DNA from: an uncultured Dehalococcoidia bacterium
Lineage (GTDB): Bacteria; Chloroflexota; Dehalococcoidia; Lucifugimonadales; Lucifugimonadaceae
Direction: 5' to 3'
DNA length: 64,000 bases
Assembly: GCA_958295935.1 (NCBI GenBank)
Contig: OY282385.1
Span: 868,001-932,000, forward strand
The notes beneath the pieces are model-generated. The model saw only the letters and a list, made by a program, of their open reading frames with translations. It was not told where the DNA came from and searched no databases. The position numbers were made by a program, and so were the translations under genes. Each line of letters opens with the position of its first letter. Positions within the stretch are counted from its first letter, which is position 1. This document shows positions 8,150-17,270 of the stretch, piece after piece.

Positions 8150-9106
8150 ATGACGACGTACAAAACTACTTCGCTGGTTACCGGGGGTGCGGGCTTCATA
8201 GGCTCGCACCTCGTCGACGCGCTTGTTGCGCGAGGGGGGCGCGTGGCGGTGGTCGACGACATGTCCAGCGGAAGGAAGCAGAACCTGAATTCGCGGGTGG
8301 AGTTTTACGAGGCGGATATCAGGGATGCGGCTATGCGCGATGTTTTCCGTACGGTCCGCCCTGAGGTGGTGTTTCATACAGCGGCGCAGATGAGCGTTTC
8401 CGTTTCTGCCAGGGATCCCATGCTGGATGCTGAGGTCAACGTGATGGGAACGTTGAACCTGCTGGACGCGATGCGGTCATCGGGCGGGGGCAAGATGGTC
8501 TTTGCCTCCACCGGCGGCGCGATGTACGGGGCTGCCAGTGATTTGCCAACGCCGGAGACGTCTCCCTCGAGACCCGGCTCCCCTTACGGAGCGTCCAAGT
8601 TGGCCGTAGAGAACTACCTTCCGGTTTATCGTGAGCTGTACGGCATCGACTTTTCGATCTTGCGGCCGGCGAACGTCTACGGTCCTCGGCAGAACCCACA
8701 CGGCGAGGCCGGGGTGGTTGCGATATTCACCAAGTCTATGCTGACGGGCGGGGCTGTTCGTATATTTGGCGATGGAGAGGATACGCGGGATTACGTGTAC
8801 GTGGACGACGTGGTGAGGGCCATGCTCTTGGCGGGAGAGAGAGGGGGAACCGGCCCATACAACGTGGGCACGGGCAGAGAAACCAGTGTGAATGAACTGG
8901 CGGGCAGACTGTCACGGCTCACCGGGTATGCCTGCGACCCCGTTCACGCTCCGGCACGGCCCGGAGATTTGCGGCGTGCGAGTTTGGCCTGCGACCGCGC
9001 CAAGAAGGAGCTTGGCTGGTCATCTCGTACTTCGCTGGATGCCGGTCTTAGCCTGACGGCGGAGTGGTTTGTGACCGAGACGAGAGCCGCCAGGCTGCGG
9101 ACTTAG
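8150..9106 (+). CDS. NAD-dependent epimerase/dehydratase (UDP-glucose 4-epimerase-like)
   Basis: A 318-residue extended short-chain dehydrogenase/reductase. The Rossmann motif TGGAGFIG is at 11-18, DIRD is conserved near 56, and the catalytic pair Y146/K150 sits in PYGASK. LRPANVYGPRQNPHGEAGVVAIF and the DDVVRAMLLA segment are typical of GalE-like nucleotide-sugar epimerases. It probably interconverts UDP-hexoses for surface polysaccharide. Start is ATG at 8150. The next gene, a lipoprotein, starts at or just after its stop, so they may be co-transcribed, although functions look unrelated. Confidence 0.87.
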   Translation: MTTYKTTSLVTGGAGFIGSHLVDALVARGGRVAVVDDMSSGRKQNLNSRVEFYEADIRDAAMRDVFRTVRPEVVFHTAAQMSVSVSARDPMLDAEVNVMGTLNLLDAMRSSGGGKMVFASTGGAMYGAASDLPTPETSPSRPGSPYGASKLAVENYLPVYRELYGIDFSILRPANVYGPRQNPHGEAGVVAIFTKSMLTGGAVRIFGDGEDTRDYVYVDDVVRAMLLAGERGGTGPYNVGTGRETSVNELAGRLSRLTGYACDPVHAPARPGDLRRASLACDRAKKELGWSSRTSLDAGLSLTAEWFVTETRAARLRT

Positions 9107-9111
9107 CGCCG

Positions 9112-10824
9112 TTGAGACCAAACGCTATCTGCCTTTTGGCGCTGCTCGTTGTACTGTCCGCTTGCACTGCGCGGCAGGTTCCGCCCACGCCTTCGCCGAC
9201 GGCCATGGTCGCGTCGCCCAGTCCTACGCCGACGATAGAGCAACCGACGGCCACGTTTGCTCCGCCGACAGCCACGCCGACGCCGATAGCGTCAGGGTCG
9301 TCCGGCTCAGTTGCGCCTCCCGGCGGACTTGCAAGGGGGGGCGTATTACGTTTCGCCGCACCTGAGCCTCCTCCCCACATGGACGTGCACCGGACGTACT
9401 CGCCGATGGTGAACACGTGGGGGCCCGGTCTTGCATACAGCCGCCTCTTCAGGTTCGGCACGGGGGATGAGACGCGGTTGCCCAATGCGATAGTCGAGTG
9501 CGACCTTTGCAGTTCATGGCGGCTGATGGACCCGATGACCTTGGAGGTCAAACTACGCGAGGGTGTCCGCTGGCAGTCGCTTCCGCCGGTGAACGGCAGG
9601 CTTCTGACGGCTGAAGACGTGGTATTCAGTTACGAGCGTCAGATGACCGGTGGGTGGCCCAACGCTGCGGTACTCGCAAACCTCTCAGAAGTGCGAGCGG
9701 TGGGCGAGAGCGTTCTGTCGATCCGATACCGGCAGCCAGAAGCGGAGTTCCTGGAGGGGCTGGCGGATGGGAACAGCAAGATCGTGTCTCCGGAGGCGGT
9801 CTCCCAAAACGGCCACCTTCTTCGAGGCCCGACTGTGGGGACAGGGCCGTGGATGGTTGTTCGGTCAGGGAGCGAGGGGACCTACTACGAGGCCAATCCA
9901 GACTATTACGAGGAGGGTCTGCCCTACCTGGACGGTCTAGACGTACAGGTGGTAAGCGAACAGGAAGTTGCGGTTGTGGCTTTGAGAAATGGCCTGCTGG
10001 ACCTTGCCAGAGCGCCGTATGAGAGTGTGCGCGATGCGAAACAGGCGTTTGCCGAGATCGAGTCGGCGGAGTACCTGGATCCTGGGGCAGGGGTTGAACT
10101 CATACTGAACACCGGCTGGGCGCCTTTCAACTTCCCGGACGTTCGCAGAGGGGTGTTGCTTGCCCTGAATCCCTGGACGATGAGCAAGGATTTCCGGGGC
10201 GGGCAATCGATGCCCACGTTGGGACTTCGGGTACCTGAGCCAGACTGGCTGCTGCCCCGAGACGATTTCAGCGGCGTATTTGCCAAGCCATCGGAGGCGC
10301 GCGGTCTTCTGGCTGCGACGGCTGGGCAAATAGTGACGATAAGCGTTGGGCAGTTCGACCCTCGTTTGTTGGAGCAAGCGCGATTCGCGGCGGAATCCCT
10401 TAGACGGGCCGGGATGTACACCGTGGTGAAGGAGATTTCGACTCGCGAGTACGGGGATTCGGTATGGGTGCGCGGGGAGTATCAAGCGGCCATTGGCGCG
10501 CTGCCGCCGATTTCCAGTCTGACCGGCGGGTTACTGGCCGTCCATCACTCGCGGGGTGGATTAAACACTACGAGGCACCGAATACCTGAGTTGGACGATT
10601 TGATTGAGAAACAGGCTGTAGAGTTGGACCCTTTGCGCAGGAGGGAACAGACGCTTGCCATCCAACGGCTGATTCTGTCGCACGCCTACCGGATCAATCT
10701 TTCTGCGCAGGTGGAGAACTGGATGTGGTGGGACTACGTGGAGGGATTTGCGCTGAACTCGGTAAGGGGTGAGAACTATTTTCTGGCAAAGGTTTGGTTC
10801 AGCCGCATTCCTGAAGCAAAGTGA
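9112..10824 (+). CDS. ABC transporter substrate-binding lipoprotein, family 5 (peptide/nickel type)
   Basis: About 570 residues. Starting at TTG 9112, five bases after the epimerase stop, gives a clean lipoprotein signal: MRPN, a hydrophobic core, and LSAC with the lipidated Cys18. A GTG at 9064 would put 16 polar residues in front and overlap the epimerase. A Thr/Pro-rich linker (about residues 22-52) follows, common in Chloroflexota surface lipoproteins. The body matches SBP_bac_5 proteins that bind oligopeptides or other solutes: ...DEGVRW-type segment LREGVRWQSLPPVNG, LTAEDVVFSYER, and GTGPWMVV. No permease or ATPase gene is adjacent, so it is an orphan receptor here. Ligand unknown. Confidence 0.83.
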   Translation: MRPNAICLLALLVVLSACTARQVPPTPSPTAMVASPSPTPTIEQPTATFAPPTATPTPIASGSSGSVAPPGGLARGGVLRFAAPEPPPHMDVHRTYSPMVNTWGPGLAYSRLFRFGTGDETRLPNAIVECDLCSSWRLMDPMTLEVKLREGVRWQSLPPVNGRLLTAEDVVFSYERQMTGGWPNAAVLANLSEVRAVGESVLSIRYRQPEAEFLEGLADGNSKIVSPEAVSQNGHLLRGPTVGTGPWMVVRSGSEGTYYEANPDYYEEGLPYLDGLDVQVVSEQEVAVVALRNGLLDLARAPYESVRDAKQAFAEIESAEYLDPGAGVELILNTGWAPFNFPDVRRGVLLALNPWTMSKDFRGGQSMPTLGLRVPEPDWLLPRDDFSGVFAKPSEARGLLAATAGQIVTISVGQFDPRLLEQARFAAESLRRAGMYTVVKEISTREYGDSVWVRGEYQAAIGALPPISSLTGGLLAVHHSRGGLNTTRHRIPELDDLIEKQAVELDPLRRREQTLAIQRLILSHAYRINLSAQVENWMWWDYVEGFALNSVRGENYFLAKVWFSRIPEAK

Positions 10825-11116
10825 GGCCGCACGCGCGGCGGGATTTCGGCAACCGTCATTGCCGCCAAGATAGAGGGCGGTCCTTGGTGCGCCGGACGCA
10901 CCTGCTGCCTTCTCTTTTTGCAGCGCCTCAACAAGGGCGCGGGGGTTGCCGCAACTGCATCATCATTGCCTGAGGGCTGAGGTGGTGGTTGGGAAATAGA
11001 GGCACGAGTGGAAGAAACGTCATCGCGCTATGTTTGGGCGGCAGCGCGTCATAAGATGAGGTCTCGGCCCGGCGCTATAGAGTTTGCGCGGCCTCCCAAA
11101 GGGTGACGACAGAAGC
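10825..11116. other. 292-bp intergenic region
   Basis: It holds a 6-bp hairpin (CGGCAA, loop CCGTCA, TTGCCG at 10847-10864) not followed by a T-run, so it is at most a weak transcription end for the lipoprotein gene. No RNA gene or clear promoter for the methylase was recognised. Confidence 0.45.
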
Positions 11117-13969
11117 ATGACCTCGTTTCCAGAACATGATCGCAGCCATGAGAGCGTCATCAATGACGCGTTGGCGCGTTTCCTGCGGGAGCGTCTCGGC
11201 CTGTCGGCGGCGGCGGAGACCCTTCACGGAAGGGTGCGGCCGGACATCGTGGTTCGCCTGCCGGAAAACCTCGTGGCGCTTGAGACGGAGCTTGAGCCGG
11301 CCAACACGGTCGATGCGGACGCGCTTTCGAGGCTCGGTCTTGAGATAGGCGGGCGCACGGTACAGAACGCCTTTGCGGTCACGCTTCCCGGCCAATTGCG
11401 TTCGACGGGCCAGGAACTGCTGCATGAGCGGATGGGGTCTGTTGCCGTGGAGTGGCAGGAGTGGCGCATTGACGGGACTTCCGGTCCGCGGCTATCCGGC
11501 TCGGTATCGGAGTTGGGGGATGCGGTTTCGCGCACCACACCGCCTGCCGGCAATCTGGAGGATGCAGTCGAGGTTCTCGATGCGGGTGTGAGGCGCGCGG
11601 GTGCGAGGCTGTACCGCGCGCCCGGCACGCTGGCCCGCGTTTCGAGAGTGTTCGGCTCGGCGCCCGGTGACGAGTCGGCAAACATGGCGGGGTTAGTCAT
11701 CATCAACGCGATGGTGTTTCAGGAGCGGCTGGCCAGCGGGAGCGCGGTGTATGAGTCGATAAGCGCTTCGCGCGTAGGTGGAGCCTTTTCACGCATCCGA
11801 CTTTTGCAGGCGTGGGAGCACATTCTGAAAATCGACTATTACCCGATATTCAGCATGGCTCTTCAGGTGGTCGAGCGCTTGTCGGAGGTGGAGGCGACGG
11901 AGGTGTTGGGAGAGTGCGCCCGTACTGCGTCGGAACTGCTCTCCACCGAGGCGGTTGGTCGGCACGACCTGGCGGGTAGGATATTCAACCGTCTGGTGTC
12001 GGAGCGGAAGTTGCTTGCGGCGTTCTATACGAGCGTGCCTGCGTCCACGCTTCTCGCCGGTCTGGTTCTCTCTCCCACCAGGTGGGATGGTATGGATTGG
12101 GGAGAGGTCGGGCAGGTGGGAAATCTGCGCGTAATCGACCCTGCCTGCGGCACGGGCACGTTGTTGATGGCGACGTACCGTCAGATACTCCAGAACCACT
12201 CTGCCAGCGGCGGTACGCTCTCCGGCGGTCCTTCCCTGCATCGGGAGCTGGTGGAAAATATCATCATTGGGGCTGACGTGGTGCAGGCCGCGATACACCT
12301 GACGGCTGCGACGCTGGCCGCGATGGCTCCGTCCGTGAGGTTCGAGCAGATGCAGTTGCATACGCTTCGGCTGGGCCGGGACGCGTCGGACAAGATCTGG
12401 CTAGGTTCTCTGGACTGGCTGGAGGCGCCTGAGACGCAGTCGTTCTTTTCGACTACGGAGGAGCAGATCGGGGCAAAGAACGGGGAGGGCAGCATCGTGA
12501 AGCATCCGGATGCGGACGTGGTGATCAGCAATCCTCCGTATACTCGGCGCGGCAGCGACGGCGGGCATGAGGAATCTCTGGCGCGGGTGTTCTCACTGCC
12601 GGCAGGCGATCTGGAATCGCAAGCGGCTATCGCTAAACGGACGTCCGCCCTACTGCGCGACACGCCTGCGAATCAGATGGCGGGACATGCGTCGTCGTTC
12701 ACGGCGCTTGCAGACCGGTTGGTCAAACCCGGCGGTCGCATTGCGCTGGTGCTGCCGGTCACCGCGTTGGCCGGGGAGTCTTGGCGCGAGATCCGCAAGA
12801 TGCTTTCCTGCAAGTACGAGGTGGAGTTCGCGGTGTCGTCGCATGATCCGGGCCTGCGCTCGATGTCTTACGACACGAGCATTGCGGAGGCCCTGCTGGT
12901 AGCGCGCAAACTGAGAGAGGGGCAGAAGTCGTCCGGTCGGGGGGTGTTCGTGAACCTGTGGCGTGCGCCGAGGCTGGAGACCGATGCGCTGGCGTTGGTC
13001 CGGGCAATCAACGCGGCGTCGGCCGCGGCACTGCACAGGTCGGACGGGCCGCCGGTGGGCGGGACTCCGCTGATCGTGGGCGGGGAGAGGTGGGGTGAGG
13101 TCGTGAACGGGCCGGTGGACTCGTCGAACTGGAAAACGGCCAGATGGAGAAGCGCTCTTACGGGCCAGTTCGCGTCGGCTCTGGAGCGCGGGGAGTTGTG
13201 GGACGAGCACGGCTCGCGGGTGGCGGCTCGTCTTCCCGTTGCGGCGTTGGGTGCGGTTTGCAACGTGGGGCCTCAGCACCGGAGGATACGCGGCTCGTTG
13301 GGGGTTTTCGAGGGCTATCACGGAGAGAATGGAGGAGCGCAGTTCCCTGCGCTGTGGAGTCTGGATTCAAGGGTTCACCAGAGCATGGTTTCGGAGCCCA
13401 ATGCGTGGCTCGCGCCTCAACCTGGTCGCGATCACGAACCGATCTGGTCGCAGTCGGGCACGCTTCACATGACCTGCGACGTTGGATACGGCTCACAGCG
13501 AATAATGGCGACTCGTACCAACCGCATGGTTCTTGGGGTTCGGGCTTGGCACACATTGAATGTCTTTGAGAGTGACCCCGAAGTAAAAGCCACGCTAGAG
13601 ATTGCATTGGCGCTGTGGTGCAATAGCGCGCTTGGTTTGCTGCTACATGCCAATCATTCCAATCGAGTGCAGCCGGGCCGCGGTACCGGTAGCAAAGGAA
13701 TGTTGGAGACGATGTCCACGCTTGACGTGCGTCGGCTTGAGGGGTGGCAGTTGGATGAAGTTGGGAAGATGTGGCGCGATTTCAGGGAGCGCAAGTTCAG
13801 GTCGTTCCATCGCTGTGCTGTGGATCCGGCGCGGACAGAGTTGGATGAGCGAATTGTTCGAGACCTGTTCGGCCTCGGTCAGGATGCGGTGGACGCGGTG
13901 GCCCGAATACGTTTGCTGCTTGGCAACGACCCATCTATCCATGGCGGCCACAAGCCGGAACTGCCATGA
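11117..13969 (+). CDS. large N6-adenine DNA methyltransferase with nuclease-like N-terminus
   Basis: About 950 residues. The SAM-binding motif I (IDPACGTGTLL) is at ~340-350 and the catalytic motif IV (NPPY) at 472-475, in the gamma-class order of HsdM/type IIG enzymes. A long C-terminal part (about 600-950) is probably target recognition. Near the N-terminus, RPDIVV (P42-D43) followed by LETELEP (E56-x-E58) resembles the PD-(D/E)xK nuclease core, but the expected lysine is Glu, so cleavage is doubtful. ATG 11117 is chosen over TTG 11084. No restriction or specificity gene is adjacent. It may be a solitary methylase, a type IIG relative, or part of a phage-defence set; which one is unresolved. 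Confidence 0.82.
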   Translation: MTSFPEHDRSHESVINDALARFLRERLGLSAAAETLHGRVRPDIVVRLPENLVALETELEPANTVDADALSRLGLEIGGRTVQNAFAVTLPGQLRSTGQELLHERMGSVAVEWQEWRIDGTSGPRLSGSVSELGDAVSRTTPPAGNLEDAVEVLDAGVRRAGARLYRAPGTLARVSRVFGSAPGDESANMAGLVIINAMVFQERLASGSAVYESISASRVGGAFSRIRLLQAWEHILKIDYYPIFSMALQVVERLSEVEATEVLGECARTASELLSTEAVGRHDLAGRIFNRLVSERKLLAAFYTSVPASTLLAGLVLSPTRWDGMDWGEVGQVGNLRVIDPACGTGTLLMATYRQILQNHSASGGTLSGGPSLHRELVENIIIGADVVQAAIHLTAATLAAMAPSVRFEQMQLHTLRLGRDASDKIWLGSLDWLEAPETQSFFSTTEEQIGAKNGEGSIVKHPDADVVISNPPYTRRGSDGGHEESLARVFSLPAGDLESQAAIAKRTSALLRDTPANQMAGHASSFTALADRLVKPGGRIALVLPVTALAGESWREIRKMLSCKYEVEFAVSSHDPGLRSMSYDTSIAEALLVARKLREGQKSSGRGVFVNLWRAPRLETDALALVRAINAASAAALHRSDGPPVGGTPLIVGGERWGEVVNGPVDSSNWKTARWRSALTGQFASALERGELWDEHGSRVAARLPVAALGAVCNVGPQHRRIRGSLGVFEGYHGENGGAQFPALWSLDSRVHQSMVSEPNAWLAPQPGRDHEPIWSQSGTLHMTCDVGYGSQRIMATRTNRMVLGVRAWHTLNVFESDPEVKATLEIALALWCNSALGLLLHANHSNRVQPGRGTGSKGMLETMSTLDVRRLEGWQLDEVGKMWRDFRERKFRSFHRCAVDPARTELDERIVRDLFGLGQDAVDAVARIRLLLGNDPSIHGGHKPELP

Positions 13970-13983
13970 GCCGGGTCGGGATG

Positions 13984-14080
13984 GGTTGTGGACGCGCCGT
14001 TTTGCGCGTCGGATTCAAGCGCTCCACTGATTAGCTACGGTTAGAGGAATAGCCGCGGAGTGCGCGGTTGTGGACGCGCC
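13984..14080. repeat. 15-bp direct repeat with a short hairpin
   Basis: GGTTGTGGACGCGCC occurs at 13984-13998 and again at 14066-14080. The first copy overlaps a hairpin (GACGCGC, loop CGTTTT, GCGCGTC at 13991-14010) downstream of the methylase stop. There is no T-run, so it is not a standard terminator. The repeats lie between convergent genes. Confidence 0.5.
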
Positions 14081-14162
14081 AGGGCGATGCGGGTCTTCTG
14101 TGGGGGGGGAGTCCGGCCAGCTCGGTCAAGCCGGGGCATGAGGCTGGGCTGCGGTTACTGAG

Positions 14163-14633
14163 TTATCGTTCGGATACTTGCTGCCGGGCAGCGGGATAAT
14201 CGTCGAGCATGTCTTCGAGAGCCACCCATGAGAGAAGGGCGCACTTGATGCGGACCGGGTATTTGCGCACTCCCCTGAGCGCTTCCAGGTCGCCGAGGTC
14301 ATCAAGTTCACTGTCGGAGAGTTCCTCTCCCCTCATCATGCGCCGTACCAGTGTGACGGAGTTCTTCATCTCTTCTCTGGTGCGTCCTTGGGAGAGTTCG
14401 GCGAGCAGGGAGGCCGATGACTGGCTTATGGCGCATCCTCGGCCTGCGACGCTGACGCCTGCGGCGCGGTCATCTTCGAACTTGAGCTGTATCTTGATTT
14501 CGTCTCCGCAGAACGGATTGTCGGCCTCGATTTCGAGGTCTGGGGCGTCCAACTCGCGGTTGTTCCGCGGGTTGCGGTAGTGATCCAGGATTATCTCCTC
14601 GTAGAGTTCGTCCAGTTCACTTAGCGCCCGCAT
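14163..14633 (-). CDS. sufU: SufU, iron-sulfur cluster assembly / sulfur-transfer protein
   Basis: A 156-residue NifU-like protein of the SufU type. The three conserved cysteines and the aspartate are present: C42 with D44 (NPFCGDE), C67 (GRGCAIS) and C131 (RIKCALL). In Firmicutes and Chloroflexota SufU binds zinc through these residues and accepts persulfide sulfur from SufS, passing it to SufBCD. The spacing between the second and third cysteines includes the extra segment that separates SufU from IscU. It is last in the suf operon and overlaps the 3' end of sufS by 17 bp, which supports their partnership. Confidence 0.94.
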   Translation of the reverse strand: MRALSELDELYEEIILDHYRNPRNNRELDAPDLEIEADNPFCGDEIKIQLKFEDDRAAGVSVAGRGCAISQSSASLLAELSQGRTREEMKNSVTLVRRMMRGEELSDSELDDLGDLEALRGVRKYPVRIKCALLSWVALEDMLDDYPAARQQVSER

Positions 14634-15855
14634 GTGCGAAGTACCTCTCCACTTCCAGGATGCCGTCGACCAATAGATCGACCTCTTCCTTGGTGTTGTA
14701 TATGTAGAAGCTGGCTCGTGCGGCGGCTACCACGCCGTAACTGCGTACGAGCGGCATGGCGCAGTGGTGGCCGGTGCGTATGGCGATTCCCATTCGGTCT
14801 AGGGCGGTGCCCAAGTCGTGTGGGTGGATGTTCCCGTGTACGAAGGATACGACACCGCCTTTGAGCGAGGCGTCGTGCGGGCCGAACACCGTGACCGCCT
14901 CGACTTCGCGGATGCGTCGGAGTGCGTATTCGGTGATCTGGCGTTCGTGTTCCTGTACGTTTTCCATGCCCAGGTTGCTGAGGTAGTCGACGGCGGCGCC
15001 GGTGGCGATGGCGTCTGCGATGTTGGGTGTTCCGGCCTCGAACTTATACGGCAGGTCGTTCCAGCGTGCATCCTCGTAGGTGACCTCGATGATCATGTCG
15101 CCTCCGTACATGAATGGCGGCATGGCGTCCAGGAGTTCGGGTCTGGCGTATAACACTCCTATGCCGGTGGGGCCGAGCATTTTGTGGGCCGAGAATGCGA
15201 GGAAGTCGCAGTCGATGGCCTGGACGTCGACGGGCATATGGGGTACGGATTGGGCTGCGTCTACCATGATCACGGCGCCGGCTGAGTGGGCCAGGCGGGT
15301 GAGATGGTGTATGGGCGTTATGGAGCCGAGTACATTCGATACGTGGGTGGCTGCGACGAGCCGGGTTCGTTCGTCTATCAGGTTCGCCGCGGCGTCCATT
15401 TGCAGCAGGCCATCGTCATCGACCGGTATGTAGCGCAGTTCGGCGCAGGCTTGGCGGGTGAGTTGCTGCCATGGCACTATGTTGGAGTGGTGCTCCATGG
15501 CGGTTGTGACGACGTTGTCACCGGCTTGAAGGTTGGCTCTGGCCCAAGTATATGCGACGAGGTTTATCGACTCGCTGGTGTTTCTAGTCCAGATCACGGA
15601 CTCTGGAACCGGTGCGTTTATGAACCTCTGTACTTTGGCCCTTGCTTCTTCGTATAGGTCCGTGGACTCTATGCTCAGGGTGTGGACTCCCCGGTGTACG
15701 TTGGCGTTGTGTTGTTGGTAGAAGTCGACCAGTGTCCGGATGACCTGCCGGGGCTTTTGCGTGGTGGCTGCGTTGTCGAGGTATACGAGCGGATTGCCAT
15801 TAACCTTCCGCGCGAGTATGGGGAAGTCTTGTCTTATTGATTGTACGTCCAGCAC
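14617..15855 (-). CDS. sufS: SufS cysteine desulfurase
   Basis: A 412-residue group II cysteine desulfurase, PLP-dependent. The Schiff-base lysine K225 is in SAHKMLGP and the persulfide cysteine C365 is in RTGHHCAMP. YLDNAATTQKP near 25-35 and EHHSN at 121-125 are also typical. It removes sulfur from cysteine and hands it to SufU. The start is GTG, with AGGGG about nine bases upstream. It lies 25 bp after sufD and overlaps sufU, within a sufB-DUF1643-sufC-sufD-sufS-sufU unit. Confidence 0.96.
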   Translation of the reverse strand: MLDVQSIRQDFPILARKVNGNPLVYLDNAATTQKPRQVIRTLVDFYQQHNANVHRGVHTLSIESTDLYEEARAKVQRFINAPVPESVIWTRNTSESINLVAYTWARANLQAGDNVVTTAMEHHSNIVPWQQLTRQACAELRYIPVDDDGLLQMDAAANLIDERTRLVAATHVSNVLGSITPIHHLTRLAHSAGAVIMVDAAQSVPHMPVDVQAIDCDFLAFSAHKMLGPTGIGVLYARPELLDAMPPFMYGGDMIIEVTYEDARWNDLPYKFEAGTPNIADAIATGAAVDYLSNLGMENVQEHERQITEYALRRIREVEAVTVFGPHDASLKGGVVSFVHGNIHPHDLGTALDRMGIAIRTGHHCAMPLVRSYGVVAAARASFYIYNTKEEVDLLVDGILEVERYFAHAGAK

Positions 15856-15880
15856 GGTTTTCGCCCCTGAGGGTCGGCAT

Positions 15881-17239
15881 TCATGCCATGCTTGCGCAAA
15901 AGTCCGGCAGCAGCCGTGTGGCGGTTCGTTCGACGTACTGGCGCAGGGACTGGGGTTGGATTTTCTCGACGATCTCGGATGCGAAGCCGTGTATGAGCAT
16001 TGCGGTTGCCGTGTCGCGGTCGATGCCCCTCGATTCCATGTAGAAGAGAGCGCTTTCGTCCACGTGGCCGGCGGTTGCGCCGTGGAAGCACTGTACGTCG
16101 TCCGCGTATATTTCGAGGCTCGGCATGGTGTCGATTTCGGCGCCTTTGGAAAGTACGAGGTTGAGGTCTTTCTGTTGTGCGTAAGACTTTTGTGCGTCCC
16201 TCTGGACTACCACCTTGCCGCTGAACACGGCTCTCGAGCGTCCTGCGAGTATGCCTTTGTAGAACTGATTGCTCGTGCCGTGCGGTTTGGCGTGCGTGGT
16301 ACTTATGTGATTGTCGAGATGCTGCCTGTTAGCGGTCATGTACAGGCCGTTCAGCGTGCACGCCGCGCCCTCTCCGTCGAGCAGTACGTGCAGGTCGTTC
16401 CTTCCGACGTCCGGGCCTGCGGCAAAGGAAAGGGAGTTGAAGGTGGAATCGCTTGGCTGGTATACGCGAGTGATGCCTATGTGGAAGGTCTTCTCGTTTT
16501 CTGCGAGGATGCGGTAGTGGTCAAGCTGGGCGCCTTCTCCGAGTACTATTTCGACCACTGCATTGGTAAACGCCCGCTCGGAACCGAGGCTTGCGTACGT
16601 CTCGACCAGTGTCAGCCGGCTGTTGTCGCCCAGTACGACGAGGGATCTCGGGTGAGTGACTCGGTCGGCGTCGGCGTTGGAAGCGGCAAAGAGGAGGTGT
16701 ACGGGGCGTTGGACCGAGACCCCTTCCGGGACGTGGACGACCGCGCCGTGGTTCATGAAGGCGGTGTTTAGAGCGGCAAATGCGTCGCCATCGACCTCGG
16801 CGTACTTGCCGAGGTGCGGCTCCACGATAGAACGCCGCGCAACGGCTGCGTCGGGGAGGTTGGCAAGCGTGAGATCGCTATTCCGGTTGGATGACAGGGT
16901 CTGGGAGCGCCGGGCGTCGACAAAGGCCAAGGTGTGCCATGAGTCATCATGCGGGGCGGTTTCTTGGACTTCTTCTGTCGCGACGTCAGCAGGGCCGGCG
17001 TGAAACCCGGATTGAAAGGCGACCCGATCGATGGGCCGGACGTTGGTGTATTTCCAGGGCTCGTTGCCTCGGCGCGCGGTGGGAAAGCCGAGGCTGGCGA
17101 ACTGGTTCCAGGCACGTTCGCGGAGCGACGTGAGCCATGTCGCGCCATTTGGGGAGAGGCGGCCAACCAGATCACGGTAATCGGCCAGGTACTGGCCGCC
17201 GTGTGCAGCGGCCGTTGTGGTGCGTTGCTCTGTGGGCAT
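15881..17239 (-). CDS. sufD: SufD, Fe-S cluster assembly scaffold subunit
   Basis: About 452 residues, SufB/SufD family (UPF0051). The N-terminal RRGNEPWKYTNVRPID segment and the C-terminal QKSYAQQKDLNLVLS / DDVQCFHGATAGHVDESALFY segments are diagnostic. The conserved His in CFHGAT is a cluster-related residue in SufD. SufD pairs with SufB and the SufC ATPase to build nascent Fe-S clusters in the cytosol. ATG 17239 is preferred over TTG 17260. sufC ends 31 bp upstream. Confidence 0.95.
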   Translation of the reverse strand: MPTEQRTTTAAAHGGQYLADYRDLVGRLSPNGATWLTSLRERAWNQFASLGFPTARRGNEPWKYTNVRPIDRVAFQSGFHAGPADVATEEVQETAPHDDSWHTLAFVDARRSQTLSSNRNSDLTLANLPDAAVARRSIVEPHLGKYAEVDGDAFAALNTAFMNHGAVVHVPEGVSVQRPVHLLFAASNADADRVTHPRSLVVLGDNSRLTLVETYASLGSERAFTNAVVEIVLGEGAQLDHYRILAENEKTFHIGITRVYQPSDSTFNSLSFAAGPDVGRNDLHVLLDGEGAACTLNGLYMTANRQHLDNHISTTHAKPHGTSNQFYKGILAGRSRAVFSGKVVVQRDAQKSYAQQKDLNLVLSKGAEIDTMPSLEIYADDVQCFHGATAGHVDESALFYMESRGIDRDTATAMLIHGFASEIVEKIQPQSLRQYVERTATRLLPDFCASMA

Positions 17240-17270
17240 GGGGGGCGCTCGCACTGGCAAGAATCCTGTA

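Noticed and set aside
15740-16771. 343-codon plus-strand frame over sufS/sufD
   Set aside because: Antisense shadow of two well-defined suf genes.
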